NCBI GenBank assembly: GCA_021813195.1
Contig: JAKALI010000010.1
Span: forward strand, 1 to 23,461
Direction: 5' to 3'
Length of the DNA stretch: 23,461 nucleotides
Origin: Pseudomonadota bacterium
GTDB taxonomy: Bacteria > Pseudomonadota > Alphaproteobacteria > Rhizobiales > Hyphomicrobiaceae
The notes beneath the pieces are model-generated. The model was not told the DNA's origin. It saw nothing but the letters and a program-made list of their open reading frames with translations, and searched no databases. Both the position numbers and the translations under genes were made by a program. Shown piece after piece: positions 12,650 to 21,715 of this stretch. How positions within the stretch are numbered: the first letter of the stretch is position 1; each line of letters opens with the position of its first letter.

Positions 12650-13819
12650 CTATTCCGCAGCCGCGACGAGAACTCCTTCTTGGTCGAAAAACAGCCCCGT
12701 TTCGCGCATGGCCGGCAGCAACACACCGTCCGCATACGTGCAGCCGGTCGACCCGGGGTCTTCCTGGTTTTTCTTTTTCGACATCGCATGCGCGTGGCCG
12801 TTACCGGCCTGGATTTTTTTCAGCATGGCGCCGTATCCCGGACGCCAGGCGGTCATGGCTGGGAAGATCTCGCGCATAGCCTTCAATATCGACATCCCTG
12901 AAAAATCAAGGTCGCCGTAGAAGTGCGGCGTCACGCCGCCAGCGTCATCGTAAAGCCAGGTGCAAAAGCGACGCCGGGCAGACTCGCCGGCGTCAAAGTA
13001 GACGGAGCTGCCGCCGGCCTTGCGCACGCGCCTGGCCGAGCCGCGGAACCCGTAGCCCTGGGCAAGCGCGGCGCCCTCGAGCGGAAATTGTCGACGCCGT
13101 TCCGGGGCTGCTGATGTCAGGAGGCTTTTCAGGAATTCAAATGTTTCCACGTTCTCGATGAAGATGACGCGGTCGAAATCATCTCCGGCGACGTAAACCT
13201 GCACCTGGACCGGGGCTTCCGGGAAAGGGGATTCGGTAGTTCCGAGGATTTCGCATATCAGCGCCTCGCGCGCATCGAGCACCTTGGAATCGCCCCAGAA
13301 AAGAAGCGCGCTCACCTGACGCAGGAACGTACCCTGCGGCATGTCGCGCATCTTGCTGAGCTGCGCCATGATCTCCATGGCGCTCTTTCCCGGAATCTCG
13401 ATCCAGCGGGCCGCGATCGCCTGGTGAAGCTCAAATTCGCCCGGAAAGACGGCACGGGCCGCATCGCCCCAGATTTTGGAGCGAGCCTCGCCCGGTTTCG
13501 CCATGCCGAGCAGTTCGCGTGTGCGTTCCGCGGCTTCAGGCACAAGCTGGATGAGCGGTTCGAGCTCGTGAATGGCGTAGCCGGTTTTGGGCCGCGGCAG
13601 CTTGATTGAGATGAGCCCCGCTTCCTCAAGGGCGAGGAACGCCTGCCAGGTGGTTTCGGCTTCGTCCGGTTCCCGTTGATCGCCAAATTCAGGGACGTTC
13701 GATCCCGTAAGTCTGGCCGACGGTGCACGGGTGCGATCCGGCCTGTGGTCCAAATTCGTCATGAGCCCGCGCAGCACCATCGAAACCGAGTTCCGCTCGA
13801 CCGCTTGCGACAGATTCAC
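12650..13819 (-). CDS. jetD: Wadjet nuclease subunit JetD
   Basis: This 389-aa protein is the toprim-type nuclease of Wadjet. The N-terminal region (residues about 1-190) is a winged-helix/linker part of the DUF3322 kind. The C-terminal DUF2220 toprim domain shows RVIFIENVETF (Glu222) and HFYGDLDFSG (Asp303, Asp305), the acidic residues expected for metal-dependent cleavage. A late GLFFDQEGV also fits the family. The start is GTG 13819, overlapping the jetC stop by 4 nt (GTGA), so it is the last gene of the operon. In studied Wadjets JetD cuts plasmid DNA after the JetABC motor has extruded it. The stop is the TAG at 12650-12652. Confidence 0.9.
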   Translation of the reverse strand: MNLSQAVERNSVSMVLRGLMTNLDHRPDRTRAPSARLTGSNVPEFGDQREPDEAETTWQAFLALEEAGLISIKLPRPKTGYAIHELEPLIQLVPEAAERTRELLGMAKPGEARSKIWGDAARAVFPGEFELHQAIAARWIEIPGKSAMEIMAQLSKMRDMPQGTFLRQVSALLFWGDSKVLDAREALICEILGTTESPFPEAPVQVQVYVAGDDFDRVIFIENVETFEFLKSLLTSAAPERRRQFPLEGAALAQGYGFRGSARRVRKAGGSSVYFDAGESARRRFCTWLYDDAGGVTPHFYGDLDFSGMSILKAMREIFPAMTAWRPGYGAMLKKIQAGNGHAHAMSKKKNQEDPGSTGCTYADGVLLPAMRETGLFFDQEGVLVAAAE

Positions 13820-16800
13820 GTAGAGGCCTCTGCGCCATCGTTCGCGAGCAGTTCCGCCTGTTCGAACCGGGCTTTGGCTTCGGCGTCAACACGGTCGATG
13901 TAGCGCTGCCGAAGACCGATAACCTTATCCCGCGTGTATCGGTTGAACTGAACCGTAATACGGTGACTGGGGCCGGAACCCGGATTCTTGATCTCGTTCT
14001 TGGTGAAATTGTGCTCGGCGTCGAGAAGGTCCTTGAATGGACCGATTGCGCGCGACATGGTGGCAAAAATCACTTGCAGATTGAGGGTGTCTTTCAGATA
14101 GGCCGCCACCTCGCGCACGCGGGATTCTCCCGTCTTTTGCATGAGTTCGTCGATGGCGACAAAGCGCAGGTGCGGGCCTGGTTCGCGCAGTCGGAATGCG
14201 CGGGAAATGCTTGCCGCGCGCGCAACAAAGATCCCGGTTTCCTTCTCCCCGCCGCTATCGGTCTGGCGCTTCGTCACCGAAATTCGGACCACTTCGCCAT
14301 TCTTGATGACAATTTTTTCGAGGTCGTACACACGGTAGTTCCGGTGATCCGAAATCTCGACCAGCCGCCGGCGCGATTCCTCCTCGTCGTTGGCGCGCAA
14401 GAGGGCGATCAGTTCGTCGCGGATCCGGGTAAATTCCTCCTGGGGCAAGGCTTCGCTGGAGAACAAATTGAATTGCTCATCCTTGTTATTCTTTATGTAC
14501 TTGAAGAAGTTGGCCCTCTCCTTGAACTCCTTCGAAGCCCATTCCGCAGAGAACTCGAATCGGTCTGATCCGAAGAGGCGAGAAGAAATCTCGTTGTTTA
14601 GCTCCCTTCGCTCCCTCTCAGCCGTTTCAAGCCCGTTTGCGATTTCGAGGCATATCTGGTTGACGAACGTCTCGCGCAGATTGTCCTCCGCCCGGCCAAG
14701 CGCTTCGCGGTTCACGGCCAGATCGTTATTTTCCAGCCCCTTCACGAGTTGGGTGATGGTAGAAACAAGGTCGGACATGCCGGTGAACCGTTCTGCCTGA
14801 TCACCCTCAATGATGCTTATAGGGTTGATTGCATCGATTTGCTCGGTCAGTGCGGAATTGTGCGCTCTGATTGCTTCCATGAATGCGCCGTGATGGAGGT
14901 GATTGGCCTCAAGTAGAGACCTACTCTTCTCTTCAACCGCATCCTTGTCCATGCCGCCATCATCGATCATGCGTTCGGTCGATGCGCGCTGTCCCTGGAC
15001 GTTCACCCAGGGCGCAATCGTTGCCAGCCGCCCCAATTCCTCCATGAAGCCGATAAGCGTTGTTTCGGCCACAGTAGCTTTGCGTGACAGCATGGCCGCA
15101 TGCTCGCCACAGCGCTTGGCGCTGTCCTCCTCGGTTTGGTGCTGACGCGTCAGCGCATCACGCGCCTTGCCATGCTCCTCGAGGGCCCTGATCAATTCGG
15201 CTTCCTTGGCTTTGAGCTCCTGTGCGTCGGAGAGATCCAAACTGGCGAGTTGCCGTTCCGTAGAACGAATGGTGTCGGCTTGCGCTCGCGCGATGACGAC
15301 AATGGATGCGACATTGGGATCGGCCAGCCCGGCGAGGGAACGCTCAAGGTTCGCAATATGCCTCAAGCTGGCGATCAAGGCGTCCAGTCGCTGCTTCTCC
15401 ACTTTCAGCTTTTCGACTTCCGAGAGGATCGCTTCCATGCGGCGCAGGCGCGCGCGCTTACCGAAGGTGAGATCACTACTGTCAGCCAGACAATTGAACG
15501 AGCGGTACCCGCGAGACCCGCGACCCGCTTTGGTGAGGCCCAGCTTGACCGAATCAAAATCGCCAGCGTCGTCGACTTTGATAACCGACCCATACTGCAG
15601 TTGCAGGTAAGCTTTCGCGGTGGGGTTTTCGACTTCGAGCTCGTGGACAATAGAATTCTCGTGCACCCGGCCACTTTTTTGGGCATCGCGAAGCACAATT
15701 TGGGTCTGGATAACGGCTCCGCCTTTGATCCCCGAGCGCTCGAGCAGCGTATGCACCTCACGCTCCTTCTTGGCCTCGACAATAATGCCGAAGCGCGACC
15801 CACCGACGTAGCCTTCGATCGCGGCCTGCCACTCTTCATGCCTAACCGACAAAATCAGGTCGCAAAGGACCACAGGCTTGGCGTCAGGGCAATGTTGTTG
15901 GATGTAGGCGAGCGCCGTGTTGGTGTCCCGCGGATAGGCGATTTCGTTGGTGCGCTCGATTCGGGCAGCCTCGGCCATTTTGGCCTCGAGCCTGGCCGCG
16001 ACACGCCCCCTTTCCTGCTCCGTCTCATTCAGATTCGCAATGATCTCGGCGCTAAGCGGTCTTTCCTCTCCGCAAAGTGCAGCCGATAACCGGACCAGAT
16101 CCTCATCGGTGTGACCGATGCGCTCAGACAGAGATTCCCAGAATCCGGGCATCGCGGTCCGCTCAGGCAGGCTGGCGAGCGCTTCAGCCAAAGTGCCAAG
16201 CGCAGCGTCACCCGATCGCAACTCGAGCAGCGCGCCCTGTACGAGTGAAGCGAGGCTGGGGCGAACCTCCCTGGACTCCGCCGCTGAACGTAAAGCCGGA
16301 AGCTGTGGCACGAACGCCGCGATTGCGCGCCCCCGAGCCTTGGCATCGGCCTCGGCCGCGCTCAGGCGAACCCGTGCCGTGCCGTGGGCTTCGCGCAGCA
16401 ACTTCTCATCGTTGTAGGACTTAATGCCGCTCAATTTGGCATGGACGTCACGCACTTCCTCGTTAGCGCCCTTGACCTTTTCGTCGATCCGCTTGATCTC
16501 CTCGATCAGAGATTTTGCATTCGCCAAGTGCGCGGCCGCCTCCTTGTGCGTTTTCGAGATGTCCCGGCTGATAGCCGCGACCTCGAGGTTGGCGGCAGCT
16601 TCCTGCATGACGCGCGATTCGACGAATTTGGCGGTATACGCTTCGCCATGTGCTTGCGCTTCTTTCAACTGTGAAATGCGCGCATGTAGGTAATCGCTTT
16701 GCGTGCGCATGCGGTGCGCCTGGCGCATGGTCTTGGAGATATTGTCGACCGCGGCCGCGTTCGTGGGCTCGGAAAGGATGTTCGATCGGACGAAAGCGCT

Positions 16801-17523
16801 GATGTTTTCAACCTTCTCCTGCGAGATGAACTTGGTAAAAGCACTACAGGCCTGCTCTGCCTCCTCCTTATTCGCCACTTGCCTTCCACGGAAGTGCCCG
16901 TAGAGCCGTTGGAGGTAGGGCAAAACCTCGGTGCTCAAGTCATACACCTCAATCTCACGGGCGCCCTTGGCTCCCCTCACATACTTTGCCGATAGCGACT
17001 TCGCCAGCTCCTCCACGCGAATTGACGTTTTCGAGCCGTCGGGATTGATCGTGTAGAAGTCGTCTTGCTTGGCCACGGCGCCGGACAGAATCATCCGGTG
17101 TACCGTTCCCAGTCGCGCCTCGGCGCGCTCCGCCCCGCCGGCGATGGGTGAGCGCTGCACATAGGCAGATGCCCCAACGATGGCGGTAAAGGGTTTAGCG
17201 ACCTCGCCATACTCGGGCTCGATCACGAGTGCGACGTAGCCGTGTGCGCCGTCGCGCAGGAACGCCCCCTCGTATTCGCCCAGGATGTAGCTCTGAAGCG
17301 TCCGGTATACAACCCCTTGATGTCGAATATTGCTACCGCCCTCGCTTGCCGCATTGAACCGCGCATATTTGGGCGAAGCGCCTGTCATAACCGCCATGAT
17401 GCCGTCGAGCATGGAGCTCTTGCCCGCGCCGGTATCGCCCACGAGCGAGGTGATCGGACCCACTGGATACACCTGATCGGGGAGCATCCCCCAATCGATT
17501 GTGATAATTTCGGCCACCCTCAT
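13816..17523 (-). CDS. jetC: Wadjet SMC/MukB-like ATPase JetC
   Basis: This 1235-aa SMC-type ATPase has an N-terminal Walker A GDTGAGKSS (Gly29 to Ser37) followed by long coiled-coil segments (for example KEAAAHLANAKSLIEEIKRI). The central region (residues about 560-700, CDLILSVRHEEWQAAIEGYV, then RFGIIVEAKKEREV) has the hinge-like look of MukB/JetC. The C-terminal head carries the ABC signature SGGEKE (about 1090-1095) and Walker B FVAIDE with Asp1125/Glu1126, so ATP hydrolysis is probably intact. JetC is the DNA-loop-extruding motor of Wadjet. ATG 17523 overlaps the jetB stop (ATGA). Length is typical for, or slightly above, the family. Confidence 0.93.
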   Translation of the reverse strand: MRVAEIITIDWGMLPDQVYPVGPITSLVGDTGAGKSSMLDGIMAVMTGASPKYARFNAASEGGSNIRHQGVVYRTLQSYILGEYEGAFLRDGAHGYVALVIEPEYGEVAKPFTAIVGASAYVQRSPIAGGAERAEARLGTVHRMILSGAVAKQDDFYTINPDGSKTSIRVEELAKSLSAKYVRGAKGAREIEVYDLSTEVLPYLQRLYGHFRGRQVANKEEAEQACSAFTKFISQEKVENISAFVRSNILSEPTNAAAVDNISKTMRQAHRMRTQSDYLHARISQLKEAQAHGEAYTAKFVESRVMQEAAANLEVAAISRDISKTHKEAAAHLANAKSLIEEIKRIDEKVKGANEEVRDVHAKLSGIKSYNDEKLLREAHGTARVRLSAAEADAKARGRAIAAFVPQLPALRSAAESREVRPSLASLVQGALLELRSGDAALGTLAEALASLPERTAMPGFWESLSERIGHTDEDLVRLSAALCGEERPLSAEIIANLNETEQERGRVAARLEAKMAEAARIERTNEIAYPRDTNTALAYIQQHCPDAKPVVLCDLILSVRHEEWQAAIEGYVGGSRFGIIVEAKKEREVHTLLERSGIKGGAVIQTQIVLRDAQKSGRVHENSIVHELEVENPTAKAYLQLQYGSVIKVDDAGDFDSVKLGLTKAGRGSRGYRSFNCLADSSDLTFGKRARLRRMEAILSEVEKLKVEKQRLDALIASLRHIANLERSLAGLADPNVASIVVIARAQADTIRSTERQLASLDLSDAQELKAKEAELIRALEEHGKARDALTRQHQTEEDSAKRCGEHAAMLSRKATVAETTLIGFMEELGRLATIAPWVNVQGQRASTERMIDDGGMDKDAVEEKSRSLLEANHLHHGAFMEAIRAHNSALTEQIDAINPISIIEGDQAERFTGMSDLVSTITQLVKGLENNDLAVNREALGRAEDNLRETFVNQICLEIANGLETAERERRELNNEISSRLFGSDRFEFSAEWASKEFKERANFFKYIKNNKDEQFNLFSSEALPQEEFTRIRDELIALLRANDEEESRRRLVEISDHRNYRVYDLEKIVIKNGEVVRISVTKRQTDSGGEKETGIFVARAASISRAFRLREPGPHLRFVAIDELMQKTGESRVREVAAYLKDTLNLQVIFATMSRAIGPFKDLLDAEHNFTKNEIKNPGSGPSHRITVQFNRYTRDKVIGLRQRYIDRVDAEAKARFEQAELLANDGAEAST

Positions 17524-18251
17524 TCTGTCTCCCCGCCGCCCGCGACCGGCTGGCTTTGCTCTTCGCCCTCGCCCCCATCCTCCACGATTGCGCCGGCTTT
17601 TTCGCGCGCTATCTCGGCAATGATGCCGCTCGCCGTCGATTCGGAAACGAGATCGACAATCTTCGGATGAATGGCGATCCGGGCATTGGGCGCGTCAAGT
17701 TCGATATCCCTTGCCGTGCGCACCACGCCCCAGATCGTTTCGAGCTCCCGAATAACGGATTTGCGTTCACCAAGGGTCGGTGGGATGTCGCGCTTGAGCT
17801 TATTGCGAAGCGTCACGCGCAACTCCTCCATCGTTACCGTCACGCCGCCATGCGTGTTGATCTCTCCTGTGGACAATTTCTGATCGTAGAGGATGCGCAA
17901 GGCGAGCGCGGCCGCACCGACGTGCGCGGAGGATCGATGACGCAGCATTGCGTCAGTTTCCCGCTCTTTTCCGTCAGAAGGCGGCGCGCCGGGCGCCGTG
18001 GATCCAGGCGGATACAGGTGCATGTAGCCAAGAGCCCGGTTATGCGCGAGCCGGCAACCCATAACGCTGAAGTAATCCTCCAGCTCGTCCTGCACGCGCA
18101 CAGCGTCGTCATAGGCAAGCCTTTCCGCCTCGCTGCGGTCCGGGTGGAGGCTCCCCTCCGAGGCAAGGCGGGCGGCGAGCTCGCCGAATCGATGAGCACT
18201 TACGCGTTCATCCGCCTGGAGGCGGTTGAGCGCCGCGGTGAATTCAGCCAT
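17520..18251 (-). CDS. jetB: Wadjet MukE-like subunit JetB
   Basis: This 243-aa protein corresponds to the DUF4194/MukE-like winged-helix subunit. RVQDELEDYFSVMGCRLAHN followed by GYMHLYPP, and AALALRILYDQK followed by VTVTMEELRVTLRNKL, match the two-winged-helix pattern. The last approximately 25 residues are acidic and Gly-rich (EDGGEGEEQSQPVAGG) and probably disordered. JetB bridges the JetA kleisin dimer to the JetC heads. ATG 18251 is preceded by AAGGAG (about 18257-18262). It lies 54 bases downstream of jetA and overlaps jetC by 4 nt. Confidence 0.87.
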   Translation of the reverse strand: MAEFTAALNRLQADERVSAHRFGELAARLASEGSLHPDRSEAERLAYDDAVRVQDELEDYFSVMGCRLAHNRALGYMHLYPPGSTAPGAPPSDGKERETDAMLRHRSSAHVGAAALALRILYDQKLSTGEINTHGGVTVTMEELRVTLRNKLKRDIPPTLGERKSVIRELETIWGVVRTARDIELDAPNARIAIHPKIVDLVSESTASGIIAEIAREKAGAIVEDGGEGEEQSQPVAGGGETE

Positions 18252-18305
18252 GGCCTGCTCCTTGCAAACGGCGTCCTGGATCCGGCGAAAGATCTCTTTT
18301 AGAAA

Positions 18306-19751
18306 TCAAGGTTTTCTCCCGGCGACTTTGACTACGATGTCGTCAAATTCCACGTATTGGTTCGATTTCCTGACGTCCAATCGGTTACAGGAGAAGATGA
18401 GATTTCCGCTCTTGGAATCGCAGGCGCTTTCGATCGCGTGGGTGAGAAACAGCAAATCGTCGTAGCCGGCAACCTCGATTTCCGACAACAGGAACTGTTC
18501 GCGGCCCTCATCCAGTTGCGCAAACTTGCCCTCTAACCGGTCGCGCAAATCATGCATCGAGAGCGAAAACGCATCATTGCGTGCGCGGGCGATGGTCGCG
18601 CGCAGCAAATCGTCTCGAGTTTGTATGTAGGGATCACGCGAGGGCTGCGGGTCGATTCGCACCGCGGATTTGCGCACGCGAACGCTCGATTCGTCGACGA
18701 GGGCGATCCGAAATGGACTAATAGAGTCAGCGAAGCGAAGCAGCACCCGGTCTTGCGCGTCCTCCGCAAGATCAAAGAGCAGGTCGGTCGCCCGATTGAG
18801 CGAATCTTGTCCCTCCCGGCTTGCGCTAATCGATGCCTGAAGCGAGAGAAACGTCGTGCGATCGGTGTATGCCGAAACGGCTGCAGCGAGCTCAGACATC
18901 TTCCCGCGCATGGCCGTATCGAGGTTGTAGAGTATTTCCTCCATCGCATCGAGCTGCGGCGACGTGCCGCGCTCGGCAGCCGGACGCAGCAGCAGCGCAG
19001 CGCGGTCCATCTCCAGTCGCCGCTCGACGGGAATGTGTTTGATCTTTTCGATGATCTCCGCAATCTCGTCCCGGTGGCGATACACGTGATCGGCCCGCAT
19101 CTTGATCGAAATGATAGGCTCGAACCGCTCGCGCATGTATTGGAGAAAGCCGTCCAGGGCCGCTTCCTTGGCCGCCCTGGCGATTATCTGCCGGCTACGC
19201 TCGTGGATTTCAGCAATATCATCAGCGAGGTCGTGTATGACTTTTCTGGAGTGCTCCAGTGCCATAAAAAGGTCGTACGGATCGCCGGCACTCAAGTAGG
19301 CGGCTAGCGCGTTCTTGGTATTGCGCACATTGCGTTGGCTCATCCGGGAGGGCGGCAGGTTGTACTCGATGATTTGCTGCGCAAAGAGTTTGCCTGCCCG
19401 CGTGAACCGGTAGACATCGCGATTTGTGCCGGGATCGTCAAAAACTTCGATCCAGCCATACTTGTGCAGGCGCCGGATCAACTGATTGGCCTTCGCTGCT
19501 TCATCTTCCCCGGCCAGGTCGTCCTCCGGCCCTGCCTCTTCTGACATTGCGGGGATTAGTTGGAGGGAGGTGCGCGCGAGTCCGCGCAACTCATCGCGCT
19601 CGATGAAGTGCGAGGATGACGTGCCGACGCCGAAAAACGTTTCGTAGATTCGGCAGATCAGGTCGAGCGAAACCGCGCGCCACGGTCCAGTAAGCGGCCG
19701 AAAGAAGTCCGAGCGGTCCTTTTCGAAGAATGTGACCACGACGCGGTTCAA
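18306..19751 (-). CDS. jetA: Wadjet kleisin-like subunit JetA
   Basis: This 481-aa, mostly helical protein has an N-terminal winged-helix part (FFRPLTGPWRAVSLDLICRI, then RLHKYGWIEVFDDPGTNRDV and YRFTRAGKLFAQ), a long helical middle (about 140-330), and a C-terminal beta-containing domain (IEVAGYDDLLFLTHAIESAC). This is the JetA/MukF-like kleisin layout. It begins at TTG 19751, overlapping the stop of the upstream small gene (TTGA), with AAGGTG just before it. It closes the SMC ring and dimerises the complex. I identified it by position and architecture more than by a single motif. The Wadjet subtype cannot be settled by eye. Confidence 0.85.
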   Translation of the reverse strand: MNRVVVTFFEKDRSDFFRPLTGPWRAVSLDLICRIYETFFGVGTSSSHFIERDELRGLARTSLQLIPAMSEEAGPEDDLAGEDEAAKANQLIRRLHKYGWIEVFDDPGTNRDVYRFTRAGKLFAQQIIEYNLPPSRMSQRNVRNTKNALAAYLSAGDPYDLFMALEHSRKVIHDLADDIAEIHERSRQIIARAAKEAALDGFLQYMRERFEPIISIKMRADHVYRHRDEIAEIIEKIKHIPVERRLEMDRAALLLRPAAERGTSPQLDAMEEILYNLDTAMRGKMSELAAAVSAYTDRTTFLSLQASISASREGQDSLNRATDLLFDLAEDAQDRVLLRFADSISPFRIALVDESSVRVRKSAVRIDPQPSRDPYIQTRDDLLRATIARARNDAFSLSMHDLRDRLEGKFAQLDEGREQFLLSEIEVAGYDDLLFLTHAIESACDSKSGNLIFSCNRLDVRKSNQYVEFDDIVVKVAGRKP

Positions 19752-19945
19752 TTCACCTTCTTACCCGCCTCGATCAAGGCGTTGGAGATAATTCTCGCTT
19801 TCGGAACGCCCGTACTCGCAAGCTTTTCGAGCGCGGCGACAGCCCTAGGGCCGATCATGGCTTCAACACGCTTAAACCCCTTTACTTTGCGTTTATCCCG
19901 GGAAATGGAAGCTGGTGATCTTGTCTTGCGTTGATTGTTTGCCAT
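19748..19945 (-). CDS. Small ribbon-helix-helix-like protein heading the Wadjet operon
   Basis: ATG 19945 gives 65 residues; a TTG three codons upstream is an alternative. The N-terminus is very basic (NNQRKTRSPASISRDKRKVK). The rest, GFKRVEAMIGPRAVAALEKL followed by ASTGVPKARIISNALIEA, has the strand-helix-turn-helix spacing of ribbon-helix-helix regulators. Its stop overlaps the TTG start of jetA by 4 nt, so expression is coupled to Wadjet. A palindrome with repeated half-sites lies 53 bases upstream (19998-20021). The likely role is an autoregulator of the operon, but a DNA-binding accessory of Wadjet is possible. It is not one of the four standard Wadjet genes. Confidence 0.6.
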   Translation of the reverse strand: MANNQRKTRSPASISRDKRKVKGFKRVEAMIGPRAVAALEKLASTGVPKARIISNALIEAGKKVN

Positions 19946-19997
19946 TCTGACCAATCATCCCTGTTGGTTTTGATGGGGCGATGCCGCTATGCCGTTT

Positions 19998-20035
19998 CCG
20001 GGTATACCCGGTTAAACCCGGACATGATAGCCCGG
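19998..20035. promoter_or_regulatory. Candidate operator upstream of the Wadjet operon
   Basis: CCGGGTATACCCGG (19998-20011) is a 14-bp palindrome. The half-site ACCCGG recurs at 20016-20021, exactly 10 bp from the copy at 20006-20011, and GCCCGG follows at 20030-20035. Helically phased half-sites suit an RHH repressor. No clear -10/-35 pair could be assigned. Confidence 0.45.
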
Positions 20036-20622
20036 AATGGTTGCAATTGCGCAGAGGCGCGATGGCACGCACTTTATCGGCGCCTTACCTTGACAGATGT
20101 CACGCCTCACGGAAACGCACCACTGGCGTCGATTGGGTCGACGGCATGATCGCCTGCTGACGTGATTCCTTTGTCGACGACGACACCGATCGCAGTCGCG
20201 CGGTACCGCGACTGCGGCCGGCTCATGCGCTTAGGATGCAAATCGCGACACCGCGCTTTTTTTCGAGATGAGATCGCGAAACCGTTTGACGGCGGGACGG
20301 TTGAAGACTGTATTCAAAGCAGCATTCGCTTCGAAAAGGATGCGATCCAGCACAGACGCATTCCAACTCGCGCGGTAGCACCTCTATGTCCGACTTCAAT
20401 CTTCCTTGACCATTGACCCTCGGATGCTCTTGGCTCGGATAGCCTATGTGATTTCAGCCCATCCTGGCCTATCAGTCCAGAAAATAATTCGCCGGTTATA
20501 GGCAATTTAGGTCAAACATTTGAATTTCTTGCCGGTTTTCGCCCCCCCCCTGCGCCACTGCAAAATGGCTTATGGCTGAAAACCATAGAAGCTTCAACAA
20601 CAGTTGATCAGGGAGAAATGGA
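20036..20622. other. Non-coding stretch with a 10-bp inverted repeat and a poly-C run
   Basis: No gene is convincing. CGCAGTCGCG (20191-20200) and CGCGACTGCG (20207-20216) form a perfect stem around a 6-base loop without a T-run. A run of nine C occurs near 20543. Base composition becomes less GC-rich towards 20600, before the orphan gene at 20623. Confidence 0.4.
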
Positions 20623-21084
20623 ATGAACAAACAGCTATCCGAGGTCATCATCAAGAACCCATACCCCGGAGAAAACGACGGGCCGGATTCCATCACGCTG
20701 TCGACGCTCATCGACGCATTGACGTCGCGAATCCGTGAGGTAAAAAAGGGATCTCGAATCGAATACGCGGTGACGTCGAACAATCGATGTGCCGGTTATC
20801 AGACAACACTCTTAATTGCGAGTGACAGCTACTGGTACACGTGGGAAACCGCAATTTACAAAGTCCAGACTAAGGATGGACGCGATCGATTTATCTACAC
20901 GAAGATTGGCAAAGGCAATATGCAGGGCGTTGAGAAACCATCCGTCCGCCACTGGTACATAAAAGGTTTCGATTCGGCCGAGGAAATTCTTGGCTGCGCT
21001 CTCTTCTCCGAACTCTATCCAAAGCACGACGATCGCGAAAACCCTGGGAACGCAGTTCCAGATTCGCGCCCCACATACAACTAA
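20623..21084 (+). CDS. Unrecognised 153-aa cargo protein
   Basis: ATG 20623 has a good ribosome site (GGGAGA, 20611-20616). The protein is soluble and polar, rich in Tyr, Lys and Asp (KGSRIEYAVTSNNRCAGY, then SDSYWYTWETAIYKVQTKDG), with a mixed alpha/beta look and a disordered acidic tail. I find no catalytic motif or membrane segment. Its base composition is lower in GC than the RNA-repair cassette, which suggests a different origin. It sits between the Wadjet operon and the integration genes, in the same direction as the integrase, a usual place for island cargo. Function unknown. Confidence 0.6.
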   Translation: MNKQLSEVIIKNPYPGENDGPDSITLSTLIDALTSRIREVKKGSRIEYAVTSNNRCAGYQTTLLIASDSYWYTWETAIYKVQTKDGRDRFIYTKIGKGNMQGVEKPSVRHWYIKGFDSAEEILGCALFSELYPKHDDRENPGNAVPDSRPTYN

Positions 21085-21109
21085 TTAAGGAAGTAATCAA
21101 AGACAGCCC

Positions 21110-21532
21110 ATGAAGACCTTTAAAGAATACCAGATGCAATTCGACGCCTTGTGTCGTCTGATCGCCTCACAACCCGGCGGCATAGCCACCTTCACTGAGA
21201 GCCATCCGGATCCGGCCGACACCACCGCATGTCGCCTGCCAGACTGGATCTTCGTGCTCTATGCCACGGGGATCTGGCCCGTGATGCTCGACGACTTCAT
21301 GGAGAATGAAATTTCCGGTGTCCCTTTGGGACACTTCCTTCGCGATCCTTCTAAGAATACATCGACCGCGTCAAGTGGCGATCGGACGCCTGCGGCCACG
21401 CATATTGAATGGCCGCAACTTCTGACTCTCGGTGACGGCGATGGCATGACCATCGAGGACGCGATCATGGGCGCTATGGAAGGCTATAGGACGAGATGGG
21501 CATCGACCGCCACTGCAGGTGGCCAGAACTAG
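21110..21532 (+). CDS. Unrecognised 140-aa cargo protein
   Basis: This ORF begins 25 bases after the 20623 gene and probably shares its transcript, though the nearest Shine-Dalgarno-like AAGGAAG (about 21086-21092) is rather far. The protein starts MKTFKEYQMQFDALCRLIAS and has a Trp/Phe-rich middle (LPDWIFVLYATGIWPVMLDD followed by FMENEISGVPLGHFL). It then passes through a Ser/Thr/Ala-rich linker to a C-terminal acidic helix (GMTIEDAIMGAMEGYRTRW). No motif is recognised. It could form a pair with the 20623 product. Confidence 0.5.
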   Translation: MKTFKEYQMQFDALCRLIASQPGGIATFTESHPDPADTTACRLPDWIFVLYATGIWPVMLDDFMENEISGVPLGHFLRDPSKNTSTASSGDRTPAATHIEWPQLLTLGDGDGMTIEDAIMGAMEGYRTRWASTATAGGQN

Positions 21533-21577
21533 GCCAATTACGAAATCGCAAACGGACCATTTTTCGACAAGTAGAAC

Positions 21578-21697
21578 ATGAAGCAAAGTGCAAATTTCGA
21601 ACTCTTCCCGATTGCCATAATGTACAAGCCTAGAACCGTCGCGGCGCTCGATCTGCCGATAGGTGACGCGCTGGCGCGGACTGCGCTACACGCGTAA
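21578..21697 (+). CDS. Possible 39-aa small protein
   Basis: A short ATG frame translates to MKQSANFELFPIAIMYKPRT followed by VAALDLPIGDALARTALHA and ends at TAA 21695-21697. It is in line with the genes on both sides but lacks a strong ribosome site. It may be a genuine small protein ahead of the excisionase-like gene or the start of a lost gene; evidence is thin. Confidence 0.25.
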   Translation: MKQSANFELFPIAIMYKPRTVAALDLPIGDALARTALHA

Positions 21698-21715
21698 CCA
21701 CGTGCCAGATTTCCC

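Noticed and set aside
12343..12901. Plus-strand ORFs of 109 to 178 aa
   Set aside because: They run antisense into jetD and are shadow frames without a ribosome site.
15100..16089. 329-aa plus-strand ORF
   Set aside because: It lies wholly antisense to jetC, whose motifs and coiled coils are convincing; codon shadow.
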